Of a stretch of DNA of 64,000 bases, positions 50,092 to 58,280 are shown in pieces (position 1 is the stretch's first letter; the number at the start of each line of letters is the position of its first letter). Source of the DNA: Candidatus Poribacteria bacterium (GTDB lineage Bacteria > Poribacteria > WGA-4E > WGA-3G); contig JAJEJA010000072.1 of assembly GCA_022828145.1 (NCBI GenBank), forward strand, positions 22,876 through 86,875, in the 5' to 3' direction. The notes under the pieces were generated by a model, which saw only the letters and a list, made by a program, of their open reading frames with translations, was not told where the DNA came from and searched no databases. A program made the position numbers and the translations under genes.

Positions 50092-52194
50092 TCATTCAGC
50101 ATCTTCCCAAAAAGTCAAATTTTCACTTTTTGCCCATTCAATAAAAGTTTCAGCAATCCCGTCGGGTAATTCTTCATTGTGATTGTGTAGATCGTGGTCA
50201 ACAATCAGGTGACCGTTTTCGTCTAACTTATACTGTCCATTTTCATTTTGAAGGAACACATAATCGCCAGAGTTATCCTTGCCACCTTTTTCGGAAACAG
50301 CAAAAAAGATGGGATAGTCCTCAACTTTTGGACAAAGCGGTCCTTTGTCTGGATCATCGTTCCACTTCTGTAGGAACAGCACGCTGGTTTTCGTACCGGT
50401 ATGGGGTTTAAAAGTATTATTATCAAGTTCGACTACTGATAAAATACGCGCACGTTCTGCAATAAACTCACGGATATACTTATCAGATGTGTTATTGAAC
50501 CTTCCCTGCGGTAGCACAATTGCCATTCTGCCACCAGGTTTAATGAAATCTAAATTGCGCTCAATAAATAGAATATCCCTACCAACTTTGTTTTGTGCCT
50601 TGCCGTTCCCTTTAAAGCCGAGCGTGTATTGGTGTAGAATACGGTTCTCTTTGATGTCTCCAGCAAATGGGGGATTTGCCATCAAAATATCAAAATTGAA
50701 TAGTCTATTTTGGTCTCTTTCCGTTCTTAACGCTTTGAGTCGGTCAAATCCTCTGCCGTAAGTCATTATCCATACGCGATCTTTCTCAGCTCTGTCACGC
50801 CAACGTTCATAGTCAAGCGTGTTGAGATGTAAGACATTGGACTCACCATCGCCTGCGATCAAGTTGAGTGTTCGTGCTACTCGTACCGTCTTTTCGTCAA
50901 AGTCAATACCGAATATATTATCACGGACATACTGCTTGTCGGGTGCGGACATTTCTGCGTTGGTGAAAGGTGAACCGGTAACTTGAAAAAAGGTATGCAC
51001 TGGAAAACCACAACTACCGGAGGCGGTGTCAATCATATACTCACCGCGTTTCGGGTTGAGCATCTTGACACACATATCAATCACGTGCCGTGGTGTAAAA
51101 TATTGTCCTTTTTCACCTTTAGCAGATTTACTGACCAGATATTCAAATGCCTCATCAACAATCTGCAGATTAGAGTTAAACAATTTGACATCTTGCAAAC
51201 TTGAGACACAGACTGCAAGGTGCGTATCCGAAAGTTCAAACTCCGAATATTCTGGGAAAACACCTCTCCACTGATTTTTTGCGTTATTGAAAAGATGCTG
51301 AATTTTTGACTTCAGTTCGCTATCCGTTTGTCCAGTATTTCTAAACTCCATTGCACGTTCCATTTCTTCATCTGGAATCGTTTCAACAATTTTCTTAATA
51401 GTCTCATAATCTGCACCTTTGGAACCGTAAGTCTCAATGGATTCCTGAACAACCGTGTTGATTTCTCGTCTTAAAATGCGGTTGATATACTCTTTGTCGG
51501 AACGGCTCTCAAATTCGTCATGGAGTTTGGTAAAGATAAGCTTAAACACCTCTTCAAAAACATCTACACCTGCGTTTGCCAACACTTCATCCTCTAACTC
51601 TAAAATAATGTCTTTTAGAGATTTTCGCTCCGCTGCGAGTTTATCCTTGATAATGAGGTCTTTGAGGGTAAACCGTTCGTTGAGGATGTCAGCGAGGGTT
51701 TGGTCGGCGTTAGGAATATCTGTAATTTCTTCAAAGTAATTTGGGTCTTTTCGGTGATAGTGTGAAATCTGTTGTCCGTTTGTCCATACGGCGATAGGCG
51801 CGCCTGTGGCATTGCAGTAGGAGCGGAGTTGGTCTTTACCGTCTTGGAGTTTCGGCTTCTTTACCTCAACGATAATATAAGGTGTATCAGGTCGATCTTT
51901 GTCAAGGATAACAATGTCCGCGCGTTTTTTTTCTCTGCCGAAGTTCACAGAATGTTCAAATTGGATGCGATCTGGATCGTAACGGAATTGTTTTAAGAGT
52001 CGTGCTGCATAGAGTTGACGGACAACCTCCTCCGGTTTTAGTTGAACTGCTTTCCGCCGAACACTACAGTAAATTATTGGCTTTTCGTTTCCTTCCACCT
52101 TTTGGCGTAAATCCTGTATTTCGGATTCATTGAATAGGTCAAGGTGGTAGTTGCTGTCTTTTAGAATGGTTTGAAGGATGTCGTGTTGTATCAT
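50092..52194 (-). CDS. fused restriction nuclease-adenine methyltransferase
   Basis: 700 residues. The N-terminus is a PD-(D/E)xK nuclease like HsdR_N: Glu80 (QFEHSVNFG), Asp93 (RADIVI), Glu110-x-Lys112 (IIVEVKKPK). Then a helical region and an N6-adenine methyltransferase of HsdM type: N12-like helical domain, motif I IDTASGSCGF (Asp389) and motif IV NPPF (507-510). With the adjacent HsdS this resembles type IIB/IIG-like (BcgI-type) systems where one polypeptide cuts and methylates. No HsdR helicase motor is nearby. GGAGA supports the ATG. A 50-bp palindrome lies 22 bases upstream. Confidence 0.87.
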   Translation of the reverse strand: MIQHDILQTILKDSNYHLDLFNESEIQDLRQKVEGNEKPIIYCSVRRKAVQLKPEEVVRQLYAARLLKQFRYDPDRIQFEHSVNFGREKKRADIVILDKDRPDTPYIIVEVKKPKLQDGKDQLRSYCNATGAPIAVWTNGQQISHYHRKDPNYFEEITDIPNADQTLADILNERFTLKDLIIKDKLAAERKSLKDIILELEDEVLANAGVDVFEEVFKLIFTKLHDEFESRSDKEYINRILRREINTVVQESIETYGSKGADYETIKKIVETIPDEEMERAMEFRNTGQTDSELKSKIQHLFNNAKNQWRGVFPEYSEFELSDTHLAVCVSSLQDVKLFNSNLQIVDEAFEYLVSKSAKGEKGQYFTPRHVIDMCVKMLNPKRGEYMIDTASGSCGFPVHTFFQVTGSPFTNAEMSAPDKQYVRDNIFGIDFDEKTVRVARTLNLIAGDGESNVLHLNTLDYERWRDRAEKDRVWIMTYGRGFDRLKALRTERDQNRLFNFDILMANPPFAGDIKENRILHQYTLGFKGNGKAQNKVGRDILFIERNLDFIKPGGRMAIVLPQGRFNNTSDKYIREFIAERARILSVVELDNNTFKPHTGTKTSVLFLQKWNDDPDKGPLCPKVEDYPIFFAVSEKGGKDNSGDYVFLQNENGQYKLDENGHLIVDHDLHNHNEELPDGIAETFIEWAKSENLTFWEDAE

Positions 52195-52215
52195 TACGTT
52201 TCTCCATAGTCTTTC

Positions 52216-52265
52216 TAACAGATATACGCTTATTACAATATATTGTAATAAGCGTATATCTGTTA
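52216..52265. repeat. 50-bp perfect palindrome
   Basis: 25-base arms meet with no spacer (centre AATATATT at 52240/52241). It lies between the restriction gene start and the 86-residue gene, both on the minus strand. Candidate operator, cruciform or terminator; the lack of a loop and no T-run favour a protein-binding or structural site. Confidence 0.85.
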
Positions 52266-52274
52266 TTTAATAAG

Positions 52275-52535
52275 TCAATTCAGGTTTCTTCGTCTATATG
52301 ATGTCATTTTTGGGCGTTGTCTTTGTGCTGAATCATCTCCCATAAATCTTATAGCTGCATTACCTCTGAATTTTCTTGATGCTTCATACACTTTATCCCG
52401 TGATACATCATGTATATCAACTATGCCAGACTTAAGTTGTGTAGTTCCTTCATGATTTTCTGGATCAACAATAAAAAGCCACATGTTTGGATATTTTTCT
52501 TCCATTTCTTCCACTGTCATCCTTTTGCGTGCCAC
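52275..52535 (-). CDS. small protein upstream of the restriction system
   Basis: 86 residues from a GTG with GGAGG six bases upstream. N-terminal KRMTVEEMEEKYPNMWLFIV is helix then strand; the tail is basic (RQRPKMTSYRRRN). No helix-turn-helix is evident, so it is not an obvious C-protein regulator. Same strand as, and just upstream of, the nuclease-methyltransferase. No family recognised. Confidence 0.5.
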   Translation of the reverse strand: MARKRMTVEEMEEKYPNMWLFIVDPENHEGTTQLKSGIVDIHDVSRDKVYEASRKFRGNAAIRFMGDDSAQRQRPKMTSYRRRNLN

Positions 52536-52734
52536 CCTACACCTCCTAATACTGATGGTTTTATATCACTTAACAATTAATATTTGATATTATACACTTG
52601 AATTGTGAATGAAAATCAGGCACACTATTTATACCACACAAAATTCTATTTGTCAAATATTTTTTAGCAATAGATCTATAACGCAATTGGCATGCACTCC
52701 AAATGTATGCTATAATTTATTAGAAAGGAAGCAA

Positions 52735-53688
52735 ATGTCAAGTTTTGATATTGCCTCTAAGAAACAGGCCGAGACAAACCCTCGAGATTTTGTCCATCTC
52801 TGTTTTAAGTTCGGAATGGAAGATATTACAGTGCTGGAAGTTATTACACCTGAACAACCAAAAGTTGAAATGCATCAGGCAGACACGCTTATCAAAGTCC
52901 TTTACGAAGATAGAGAAGTACTTGTGCATTTCGAGTTTCAAACTGCTGACAGTTATGATCCGGAGATGTCGCTACGGATGGCAGGTTACATCATTAGAGC
53001 GATTGAAACCTACCGTTTACCAGTGTATTCCAATGTCCTCTACTTGGGACCTAACGCGGGGAGAAACGACCCGGGGAAGTTCACGCAAAATCTGGAAAAC
53101 CATAACATTTCTATTGAATATCAAGTTTTTCGGCTAAGTGAGATAGAGGGACAAACGATTCTGGATTTAAAACTTGCGGGTTTGGTCCCTTTTACACCGC
53201 TAATGCAGCATCCGGCAGACATAGACGCTGTTCAATGGCTTCGCAGGTGCGTTCAAACAGCAGATAGTATGGATGTCCCGAACAAACTAGAATATCTTGG
53301 AAGTATGGTTGTTTTAGGGAATTTAGTTTACGATGTACAAACGATTTTAGAGATTATTACGGAGGAAACCATGCAACATCCCCAAATTGTTGAATATGTG
53401 GCACCACAAGCACACGAACGAGGCAGGCAAAAGGGTATAAAACAAGGTATACAGCAAGGTAGGCAACAAGGTAGGCAACAAGGTATACAGCAAGGGGCTC
53501 AAGAAACTACACGCGAATTTATCCTTGAGACTCTCGCCTTACGATTACAGATCGAAGCAGTATCAACCTTAAGACCCGCTTTAGAGGAAATTGACGATCT
53601 GCAACGTCTTAAACAGTTATTTCATGTCGCAATGCAAGTGGAAACTCTGGAAGAGTTTACCCAAGCATTGAACGGCAACAATGAATAA
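52735..53688 (+). CDS. Rpn/YhgA-like PD-(D/E)xK nuclease (transposase-like)
   Basis: 317 residues from ATG 52735 (AAGGAAG upstream; a longer frame to 52609 lacks a site). Residues 1-150 hold the Rpn-type nuclease core, with HQADTLIKVLYEDREVLVHFEFQ giving the Asp...Glu-x-Gln active-site pattern typical of this family. A Gln/Gly/Arg repeat linker (GIKQGIQQGRQQGRQQGIQQ) joins a C-terminal helical domain with LEEIDDLQRLKQLF. Rpn proteins promote recombination or act in phage defence. A promoter-like TTGGCA/TATAAT precedes it. Confidence 0.85.
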   Translation: MSSFDIASKKQAETNPRDFVHLCFKFGMEDITVLEVITPEQPKVEMHQADTLIKVLYEDREVLVHFEFQTADSYDPEMSLRMAGYIIRAIETYRLPVYSNVLYLGPNAGRNDPGKFTQNLENHNISIEYQVFRLSEIEGQTILDLKLAGLVPFTPLMQHPADIDAVQWLRRCVQTADSMDVPNKLEYLGSMVVLGNLVYDVQTILEIITEETMQHPQIVEYVAPQAHERGRQKGIKQGIQQGRQQGRQQGIQQGAQETTREFILETLALRLQIEAVSTLRPALEEIDDLQRLKQLFHVAMQVETLEEFTQALNGNNE

Positions 53689-53832
53689 CCGATACGCGTT
53701 TTCTTGTCTAAACATATATCATTCAGGGAAGCAAGTATAAGGATGACAAGAATTTTACAAACCCGATCTATAATTCCAATTTGACTTTTTCAGATTGTCA
53801 TGTTAAAATAGATGTAATCTGGAGGTGTTAAA

Positions 53833-54291
53833 ATGGCATATTTTATAACAGATGAATGCATCGGGTGTTTAGCGTGTTTGACAAACTGTCCCGTTGACGC
53901 GATTACTGGAGCCCGAAATAAACTCCACATTATTGATCCTGATATCTGTATTGATTGTTCTGCATGTGGTATGGTGTGTCCAGTTGAGGCAATTCGTGAC
54001 CAGTTTGGGGAAGTCTGTAAGTTTATTCCAACGCCATCACAGAGACCCATCGCTGTCATCTACGAAGAACTCTGCTCGGGTTGTGATTTTTGTGTGCATA
54101 TCTGTCCATGGGAGTGTCTGGAATTGATTGACCCCGATACAGGTGAACATGCTGAAAGTTTCTTCGGTATCTGCGAATTAGTAAAACCCAAAGACTGCGT
54201 TGGCTGCAAACTGTGTGAAGAAGTATGTATTAAGGATGCGATCCGTATAGAATCACCTATACTATTGGAACTGGCTGAGGCTGCAGACTAA
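53833..54291 (+). CDS. ferredoxin with four [4Fe-4S] motifs
   Basis: 152 residues with four CxxCxxCxxxC-type motifs: CIGCLACLTNCP, CIDCSACGMVCP, CSGCDFCVHICP and CVGCKLCEEVC. Two 2x[4Fe-4S] ferredoxin units in tandem, doubled relative to ordinary 8Fe ferredoxins. An electron donor for a reductase is expected; the fused indolepyruvate oxidoreductase encoded here would need a ferredoxin, but the link is conjecture. GGAGGTG precedes the ATG. Confidence 0.92.
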   Translation: MAYFITDECIGCLACLTNCPVDAITGARNKLHIIDPDICIDCSACGMVCPVEAIRDQFGEVCKFIPTPSQRPIAVIYEELCSGCDFCVHICPWECLELIDPDTGEHAESFFGICELVKPKDCVGCKLCEEVCIKDAIRIESPILLELAEAAD

Positions 54292-54309
54292 CTAACACAC
54301 ATAAATAAG

Positions 54310-54951
54310 ATGGCTTCTGCTAATATAAATCACGACAATTTAATTGTCGTCATCTCAGGTCCTTCAGGAAGTGGAAAAAGTACTGTTGCTAAAAGGTTAT
54401 GTGAAGCAGACGAGACGTTACGACTGTCTATATCGGCAACCACACGGAATCCCCGCCGAGGAGAAGTAGACGGCGTTGATTACCATTTCCTAACACAGGA
54501 ACAATTCCAAGACAAGATTGAACAGGGTGCTTTCTTAGAATGGGCAAAGTATGGAGACAATTCTTACGGCACACTGAAATCTGAAATCACTGCCTCGCGT
54601 CAAGGAGGTAAAGATACAATTTTGGAAATTGAAGTGAACGGAGCACGTCAAGTCAGGGAACATGACCTATCCCCAGCAAGAAGTGTTCTAATTTTTCTAA
54701 TTCCTGCATCATCTTCACATCTAAAGAAACGACTCCGTAAGAGAAATACCGAATCAAAGAAACAACTTACACAGAGATTAGAAATAGCAAAAGCCGAAAT
54801 AAGTAAAATGGAAGAATACGACTATTGTGTAATTAACGCTGAAAACGAGATAGAACAGACAGTCAGTCAAATTCAAACTATCGTTGTAGCAGAAAGACTT
54901 CGTGTTAACCCTATTAGAACTTCAACGTTTGCTAAAGCATTTGGCATATAA
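54310..54951 (+). CDS. gmk: guanylate kinase
   Basis: 213 residues. Phosphorylates GMP to GDP. P-loop GPSGSGKST (about 17-25), GMP-binding SATTRNPRRGEVDGVDYHF and later RLRKRNTES are intact. The stop codon TAA (54949-54951) lies inside the left terminal repeat of the palindromic element at 54947, so the element shapes the C-terminus. Length is normal for Gmk. The usual neighbour rpoZ is absent here. Confidence 0.96.
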   Translation: MASANINHDNLIVVISGPSGSGKSTVAKRLCEADETLRLSISATTRNPRRGEVDGVDYHFLTQEQFQDKIEQGAFLEWAKYGDNSYGTLKSEITASRQGGKDTILEIEVNGARQVREHDLSPARSVLIFLIPASSSHLKKRLRKRNTESKKQLTQRLEIAKAEISKMEEYDYCVINAENEIEQTVSQIQTIVVAERLRVNPIRTSTFAKAFGI

Positions 54952-55106
54952 CGTGAGTTTGATAATTAAATGCAATATGCGTTGTAGGTTGGGTTGAGGA
55001 ACGAAACCCAACAGGTAGTGCTCTATAATGGGTCAAGATGTTGGGTTTCGTGCCTCTACCCAACCTACGTAAGTTATTTGTTCTGATTTATCAAACTCAC
55101 GTTATA
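54947..55106. mobile_element. MITE-like element, intact
   Basis: 160 bp with perfect 19-bp terminal inverted repeats (TATAACGTGAGTTTGATAA and its complement) and inner complementary arms around GTAGGTTGGGTTGAGG/CCTCTACCCAACCTAC. It has no coding capacity. A degenerate inverted copy is at 40588-40720. Confidence 0.85.
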
Positions 55107-55121
55107 TAGAATAAGAACAGA

Positions 55122-56321
55122 ATGACAATGGAAAAGAGGAACCGAACTATACTCTTAGGTGTTACAGGTGGTATTGCCATCCATCGTTCCGTTGATTTTG
55201 CCAGTCAATTGGTCAAGTCGGGGGCTTCAGTTCATGTTGTAATGACAGAAAACGCTGCGAAGTTGATCAGTCCTTTACAATTTCAGGTTATATCACGAAA
55301 TCCCGTTCTCCTCAATCTATTTGATACAGGTGATGACTGGAAACCACCACATATAGATCTCGCCGACCGCGCTGATTTACTTATCATCGTACCCGCAACT
55401 GCAAACATTATCGGAAAGATGGCAAACGGTATCGCTGATGATGCACTTTCTACCGTTGCTATCTCTGTTCACTGTCCTATCCTCTTAGCACCCGCAATGA
55501 ATGGACACATGTATCAGAACCCTTATGTTAAACGGAATGTAGAAACGCTAAGACAGAACGGTGTAGAATTTGTAGAGCCTGTGAGTGGTGATCTCGCCTG
55601 CGGATATCAAGGTATTGGACGATTAAATACAATTGAGGCAATTTTGGAAAAAACAGAAGAAATACTGCATGTTCGCGAAGACCTAAAAGGACAACGTATC
55701 CTTGTTACAGCAGGGGCAACACGTGAATACATCGATCCCGTAAGATACATTACGAATAGATCCAGTGGAAAAATGGGATATGCCATCGCACAAGCTGCAG
55801 AATGTAGAGGAGCAGAAGTTCAATTGGTTAGTGGACAAACAACCGTTGTACCTCCGACAGGTATAGATATTGATCATGTTGAAACAACAGAGGAAATGCA
55901 CGAGACGGTTTTAGCACATTTTGAACAAGCAGATATTGTCATTATGGCTGCTGCTCCCGCTGATTTCAGACCGTCAGAGATCTCACACCAGAAGATAAAA
56001 AAACATGAGGGTGTTATCTCTATTGACTTAGAAAAAAACCCTGATACCGCAGAGGTGCTGGGAAAGAATAAGAAACATCAGATTACAGTCTGTTTCGCTG
56101 CTGAAACAAACGACGTTCTTGAAAACGCGAAAGCCAAGTTAATCCGTAAAAACTGTGACTTTATCGTTGCAAACGACATTCTCGCTGAAGGAGCAGGATT
56201 TGCTGGAGATACAAATATCGTTTCTATTATTGACCAAGATGGAAATTGTGAACAACTGCCGATCTTACCTAAGATAGATGTTGCGAATGCAATATTAGAT
56301 AGAATCGTGAAGCTGCTTTAA
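55122..56321 (+). CDS. coaBC: bifunctional phosphopantothenoylcysteine decarboxylase/synthetase
   Basis: 399 residues. CoaC (1-185): ILLGVTGGIAIHRS flavin site, His in HIDLADRADLLI, the APAMNGHMY box, and Cys in LACGYQGIGRL. CoaB (190-399): ILVTAGATREYIDPVRYITN dinucleotide-like start, then the NDIL and related CTP-binding segments. Together they make 4'-phosphopantetheine for coenzyme A. Follows gmk, as in many bacteria, with the MITE between them instead of rpoZ. Confidence 0.95.
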   Translation: MTMEKRNRTILLGVTGGIAIHRSVDFASQLVKSGASVHVVMTENAAKLISPLQFQVISRNPVLLNLFDTGDDWKPPHIDLADRADLLIIVPATANIIGKMANGIADDALSTVAISVHCPILLAPAMNGHMYQNPYVKRNVETLRQNGVEFVEPVSGDLACGYQGIGRLNTIEAILEKTEEILHVREDLKGQRILVTAGATREYIDPVRYITNRSSGKMGYAIAQAAECRGAEVQLVSGQTTVVPPTGIDIDHVETTEEMHETVLAHFEQADIVIMAAAPADFRPSEISHQKIKKHEGVISIDLEKNPDTAEVLGKNKKHQITVCFAAETNDVLENAKAKLIRKNCDFIVANDILAEGAGFAGDTNIVSIIDQDGNCEQLPILPKIDVANAILDRIVKLL

Positions 56322-56369
56322 GCATAGTCATTACCGAAGTTTTTACACCAACTACAACAAAACCATAAA

Positions 56370-57209
56370 ATGATGTCCCTTCAACAACAGGCGCGTACGT
56401 TCCTAAAAAAACATCCCACTCACCCCAATAAAAAGTTAGGTCAACATTTCCTAATAAATCCGGAAGTATTAGAGATCATTATGGATATTGGTGAGGTCAC
56501 CGATACCGATGTCGTGATAGAAATCGGAGCAGGACTCGGTTGTCTGACACAGGCTTTGGCAGAAACAGCCGAAACCGTTATTGCTATTGAGATTGATCCT
56601 ATTCTTAATGAAGTTTTAGAATCCCAATTTTCAACATGTGATACTGTACAGATTGTCAAAGCAGATATACTTGAAATAGAACTCACCTCTCTTTTCTCCC
56701 CGAATACGCGTCCGAAGGTAATTGCGAATTTACCCTACGGTATTACGACACCGATATTGTGGAAACTACTGGAGCACACAAATCAACTGGATGCCTGTCT
56801 ATTAATGATGCAGAGAGAAGTCGCTGAGCGAATAGTCGCACCACCCGGCGGAAAGGACTATGGAGCACTCACAATTGGTGTTGCCTATCACGCTGATACT
56901 TCGCTAATTGTGACACTTTCACCTGAAAATTTCTATCCTGCACCGAAAGTAGACTCTGCTCTGTTAAAACTGTCAATGAGAGACAAACCGAGGGTTGAAG
57001 TGCAGGATGAAGCACATTTTTTTAGAGTGGTTCGGGAAGCGTTTAGAGGCAGAAGAAAAATGCTGAAAAACGCACTAAAAAGGTTTGCATCATCTGATAG
57101 ATTAAATCAGACATTTGAAGAATTGAACATCAAACCCGAAAGACGGGCAGAAACATTGGATATTACCGAATTCGCTGCTTTGGCGGAGCGGTTACAACTT
57201 AATATCTAA
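56370..57209 (+). CDS. rsmA: 16S rRNA dimethyladenosine transferase
   Basis: 279 residues. Dimethylates the two adenosines of the 3'-terminal 16S hairpin during 30S assembly. LGQHFLINPEVL, SAM motif I IEIGAGLGCLT, and catalytic NLPYGI (family NLPY) are intact, with a C-terminal RREVFRGRRKML-like helix (FRGRRKMLKNAL) typical of KsgA. Weak ribosome-binding site; second-codon Met is an alternative start. Its 3' end overlaps the convergent lipoprotein gene by 18 bases. Confidence 0.95.
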   Translation: MMSLQQQARTFLKKHPTHPNKKLGQHFLINPEVLEIIMDIGEVTDTDVVIEIGAGLGCLTQALAETAETVIAIEIDPILNEVLESQFSTCDTVQIVKADILEIELTSLFSPNTRPKVIANLPYGITTPILWKLLEHTNQLDACLLMMQREVAERIVAPPGGKDYGALTIGVAYHADTSLIVTLSPENFYPAPKVDSALLKLSMRDKPRVEVQDEAHFFRVVREAFRGRRKMLKNALKRFASSDRLNQTFEELNIKPERRAETLDITEFAALAERLQLNI

Positions 57210-57983
57210 AGTCATAAGCTGCCAATACACTATTTTCCACTCACTACCCTCACGACGAAAGTCAAACTGGCAGGTGCCCTCAAGGCTCCTCATACTCTTA
57301 TCTTCCGCATTCTCTGAGTCCACACCTATCAACATTTGTAAGGATGCTTTTCTGGCGTCGGTAATATCATATACCAAATTGTCGTAAGTAAAATTCAACC
57401 AAGAGTACTGTTCAAACACACTTGTAAATGTTGGAATTACACCTTCAAAATTAGGTGGAACTACGCCTGAAATAACACCAATTTTTGTAACCTCATCATC
57501 CGCAGCAAAATAGGATTCAGAGAAAAGGGATTGAAGGGAAGGTAAATTGTCCATATCTAAAGACTCAAGTAAATCAGATAAGTTTTCAAGGAGCGCAAGC
57601 AATTCCTCCTGATGATCGTTTAAAGGCGCAAGTGCAACATTGTGTACTAAGCGAACTTCATTTAATACAATCTGAGTTGAATAGGCCTGATAAAGCGGAT
57701 CATGAACTGTCAACTCCTGTTCCTCACCATAGAGGATGTCATTATAGACGAAACCGCCATCAACTTCAGTCTCTACCGCCACGTCAGACAGTGTAACTTG
57801 GACCCCAGGCAATGGATTACCTGTTACAGCATCAGTGACTATGCCTGATACAGTACCAAACTGTTGTGGTTCAGGTGGCACTATCGGATCCGGTTCATCC
57901 TCTTCATCAGTACCGCAGGCGAAAATCAAGGATAAAATGAGTAAAGGCATAAGGTATCTACTGATCTTAAGAATAATTTGCAT
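57192..57983 (-). CDS. lipoprotein with carboxypeptidase-regulatory-like domain
   Basis: 263 residues. A signal MPLLILSLIFACG ends in a lipobox. An acidic Pro linker follows, then a CarboxypepD_reg-like beta sandwich (SGIVTDAVTGNPLPGVQVTL ... GGFVYNDILYGEEQELTV) at about 45-115, and a C-terminal helical and beta part related to secreted NTF2-like or unknown folds ending DFRREGSEWKIVYW. Envelope protein of unknown role. Convergent with rsmA. Confidence 0.8.
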   Translation of the reverse strand: MQIILKISRYLMPLLILSLIFACGTDEEDEPDPIVPPEPQQFGTVSGIVTDAVTGNPLPGVQVTLSDVAVETEVDGGFVYNDILYGEEQELTVHDPLYQAYSTQIVLNEVRLVHNVALAPLNDHQEELLALLENLSDLLESLDMDNLPSLQSLFSESYFAADDEVTKIGVISGVVPPNFEGVIPTFTSVFEQYSWLNFTYDNLVYDITDARKASLQMLIGVDSENAEDKSMRSLEGTCQFDFRREGSEWKIVYWQLMTLDIKL

Positions 57984-58062
57984 TTGAACCTCGTATGTGT
58001 TATTCTTTTAAGAGTTAATTTCTATTCGTCATTTGAAAAACTATTTATAAGGATTAAAGAAA

Positions 58063-58278
58063 ATGTCAAGAGTTTGTACAATGTGTGGTAAAAGGCCACG
58101 AACAGGTAATAAAATAAGTGCCTCAGACAGACACACAAAACGGCGTTGGCTTCCTAATTTACAACGTGTCCGTGTCAAAACAGAAACTGGAACGAGAAGG
58201 ATTCGTGTCTGTACCTCCTGTATCCGTAGCGGAAAAGTTATAAAAGTTATCTCCCGTATGCCAGTGGCACCATCTTAA
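58063..58278 (+). CDS. rpmB: 50S ribosomal protein L28, zinc type
   Basis: 71 residues. Contains CTMCGKRP near the N-terminus and CTSCIRSGKV near the C-terminus, the two CxxC pairs of the zinc-binding C+ L28 form, with the basic HTKRRWLPNLQRVRV core that binds 23S rRNA. Preceded by AAGGA. The presence of the C+ form can mark zinc regulation where a C- paralogue exists; none is seen here. Confidence 0.96.
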   Translation: MSRVCTMCGKRPRTGNKISASDRHTKRRWLPNLQRVRVKTETGTRRIRVCTSCIRSGKVIKVISRMPVAPS

Positions 58279-58280
58279 CA

